From positions 1 through 64,000 of the forward strand of contig MU626373.1 of the NCBI GenBank assembly GCA_025603075.1: a stretch of DNA of 64,000 bases. The letters run 5' to 3'. The stretch is from Neoconidiobolus thromboides FSU 785. Its lineage: Eukaryota > Entomophthoromycota > Entomophthoromycetes > Entomophthorales > Neoconidiobolaceae. Position numbers and translations under genes: made by a program. Below the pieces are notes generated by a model that ran no database searches, was not told the DNA's origin, and worked only from the letters and a program-made list of their open reading frames with translations. Below are positions 62,465 to 64,000 of this stretch, one piece after another. The number at the start of each line of letters is the position of its first letter. The stretch's first letter is position 1.

Positions 62465-62506
62465 TATGTAGGTATTTACACCTGGTATTATGTAAATACC
62501 TAACAT
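62465..62506. repeat. Perfect 12-bp inverted repeat (hairpin)
   Basis: TAGGTATTTACA (62469-62480) and TGTAAATACCTA (62491-62502) flank a 10-nt loop. With one bulged base the stem extends by about four more pairs. Possible structured RNA or cruciform; no gene adjoins it. Confidence 0.7.
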
Positions 62507-63099
62507 TTTTACAAATGTGAAATGTGTAATGGGAATTATTTGACTGCGTACAAAAAATAAGACGACTTCTAAGTGTTGAATTTTTATTCTAAATTCTTAT
62601 TTTAGAAAAAGGATTCTTTAATCATCATTTGCTTGAATATTTTATTGTTTTGAAGTGACCTAGATCAAAACCTTATTCGAAATATTGTACCAGTTTTTTA
62701 CCCAATAAATTTATCAAATTGTAAATATTGTTTTGGGATAAAACAAATAGCATTGCCCATCCAGGTCAATTTAGTTAAAAAGAAAAATCTAATCTTCTAA
62801 AATATTATGCTACTCCAAAAAGTGTATAGAATTAATAAATTTGCATGTAATAATGTAAAACTTGACTAGCATTTATTTAACCATGATATAATGTTTTCAT
62901 AATCATGAAAGTAAAATAACTTATAGAAAAGTATAAATAGTGTTGATTTTATTCAATTTTAAATTAAGATCCTTGAACTCACATTTTATTTTCTATCAAT
63001 AAAATTTAGATTAATTTTAAATTTTAGACTTTGGCATTGAACCAGGCGTAGATGAATCATTCTTTGTAAAAGGGGTGTATTTTTATTATATTAAAATAT

Positions 63100-63867
63100 T
63101 TAAATGTTTTGATCAATAAAATCTCTAACTTCAGCAATACTAGTGTAAACTCCTGGGTAGCCAACCTTGGCACATCCTTCACCACGTGAAATAATACCTA
63201 CTAAAGTTACTTTTCCTTTAGCTGTAATAAAAACTGGACCTCCAGAATCACCTTGGCATGTATCTTTGGTTCCCTCAACATAACCAGCACAAAATTCTGA
63301 ACTATCTAATTGTTTATAAATTGATTTACATTTATCAAAATTAAAAACTGGCAATTTAGTTTCGAGTAAGACGGGAGAGTAAGCACCACTTTTGGCGATT
63401 GTACCCCATCCAGCTACCTTCAATAACTGGTTTTCTTTTTTATAAATCCCTTCAGTATCAAACTTCAACACTGAAAAATCAATATCTAATTTCTTGCTAG
63501 GTTCTACCTTCCAAATAGAGATATCAAAACCGGTTGGTGAGTCAATATATTTTGGATGCATTGTTCTGTTAACTACTTTGTATTCAGCACCATTTTCTTC
63601 GGCCGAGGGTAATGTAATATTATGACGATGAACCAAAACTGTCCAATTTTCATTTTCAGCAATCATACAATGAGCAGCAGTTATAACAGTATTACTATTG
63701 ATTAAAGTACCACCACATACAATCCAAGTTGATAATTTAAGAGTCACTAACCATGGGTAGCTAAACTTTGGAGATACTTCAGTACCGCCAACAATCCTTG
63801 GAGTTACTTGTAAGTTAGAAGCTTGAATTAAACCTAAAAATGCAATCAAGATACTATAAATCATCAT
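63100..63867 (-). CDS. Secreted trypsin-like serine protease (S1A)
   Basis: Single exon, 255 residues. Signal peptide at residues ~1-17 (MIYSILIAFLGLIQAS), short propeptide, and activation site TPR/IVGG at Arg24-Ile25. The catalytic triad is intact: His66 in TAAHC, Asp115 in GFDIS, Ser208 in CQGDSGGP. Asp202, six residues before the catalytic Ser, gives trypsin-type (Arg/Lys) specificity. Cysteines pair as expected for S1A. Such proteases are expanded in insect-associated fungi, where they act extracellularly; a role in host or protein degradation is inferred. The second Met (residue 2) could also serve as the start. Confidence 0.95.
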   Translation of the reverse strand: MMIYSILIAFLGLIQASNLQVTPRIVGGTEVSPKFSYPWLVTLKLSTWIVCGGTLINSNTVITAAHCMIAENENWTVLVHRHNITLPSAEENGAEYKVVNRTMHPKYIDSPTGFDISIWKVEPSKKLDIDFSVLKFDTEGIYKKENQLLKVAGWGTIAKSGAYSPVLLETKLPVFNFDKCKSIYKQLDSSEFCAGYVEGTKDTCQGDSGGPVFITAKGKVTLVGIISRGEGCAKVGYPGVYTSIAEVRDFIDQNI

Positions 63868-64000
63868 TTTAATAAAGAAATTTGAAAAATAATCGTTGTT
63901 TTTATACTATTTTACAGCCTTAAGGTGTACTTTTATTTTTTAAGTGATGTTTTTTATTATTGAACAAATGTAGAAATATTAATAAATTAGTTTATTGGCT
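63868..64000. promoter_or_regulatory. Upstream region of the protease gene
   Basis: The 133 bases to the window end lie directly upstream of the protease start. TTTTTATACTATTT near 63898-63911 would be a TATA-like element on the minus strand, by position only. Confidence 0.3.

Larger units (their letters stand above)
61677..63099. other. Intergenic region with MITE and hairpin
   Basis: 1.4 kb of AT-rich DNA between two minus-strand genes. It contains MITE-like copy 21 (62187-62286) and a strong inverted repeat at 62465-62506. No gene is recognised. Confidence 0.55.

Overview
The window is nuclear DNA of a very AT-rich eukaryote, almost certainly an early-diverging fungus. Protein-coding genes are interrupted by short introns (mostly 43-60 nt, GTAAGT/GTATGT-type donors, TAAT/CTAAC-like branch sites, TAG/CAG acceptors). 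The gene content is fungal (ERG28, DOP1, GOT1, MSC2-type zinc transporter, KXDL protein). The mix of a secreted trypsin-like protease, a Na,K-ATPase-like pump and a very low GC content resembles Entomophthorales (Conidiobolus-like). That placement is inference, not proof. I rebuilt every multi-exon gene by hand from splice signals and protein-family continuity; in each case the summed exon length is a multiple of three.

Layout. 1-5.9 kb: gene-free repeat-bearing DNA. 5.99-7.2 kb: bHLH transcription factor. 7.9-8.4 kb: a start-less ORF fragment. 9.5-10.1 kb: mitochondrial ribosomal bL27. 11.3-12.3 kb: Rab GTPase. 13.05-17.4 kb: NMD factor UPF2 (15 exons), convergent with a small acidic winged-helix (CSN4-C-terminus-like) gene. 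18.75-19.3 kb: CRIPT, divergent from a PDH-kinase gene (19.9-21.7 kb). 21.98-22.4 kb: ERG28. 23.0-24.2 kb: coiled-coil orphan. 25.5-26.5 kb: DUF4436-like membrane protein A. 29.1-32.3 kb: single-exon P-type ATPase. 32.3-37.7 kb: gene desert with repeats. 37.7-39.3 kb: two tandem tetraspan genes. 42.06-45.3 kb: valyl-tRNA synthetase. 45.6-46.7 kb: divergent mitochondrial pair uS12m/CMC2. 47.0-57.9 kb: a run of four endomembrane genes (MSC2-like zinc transporter, DOP1, KXD1, GOT1). 58.96-59.9 kb: DUF4436-like protein B. 61.1-61.7 kb: third tetraspan paralogue. 63.1-63.9 kb: secreted trypsin-like protease.

Two compartments are visible. Housekeeping genes are mostly intron-rich and closely packed. 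Accessory genes (the ATPase, both DUF4436 genes, the protease) lack introns and sit in long AT-rich spacers. A ~105-bp MITE-like family (about 20 copies, TATGRGGATGT ends) occurs only between genes. A ~430-bp LTR-like repeat occurs three times, one copy strongly AT-decayed.

The most interesting points are: an apparent one-nucleotide micro-exon in the PDH-kinase gene; a 10-nt micro-exon shared by two tandem tetraspan genes, with its flanking introns lost in a third paralogue; probable ectopic gene conversion between the two DUF4436-like genes; a Na,K-ATPase-like pump with altered cation-site residues; and the MITE family itself. I found no clear tRNA, rRNA, CRISPR or known viral gene.
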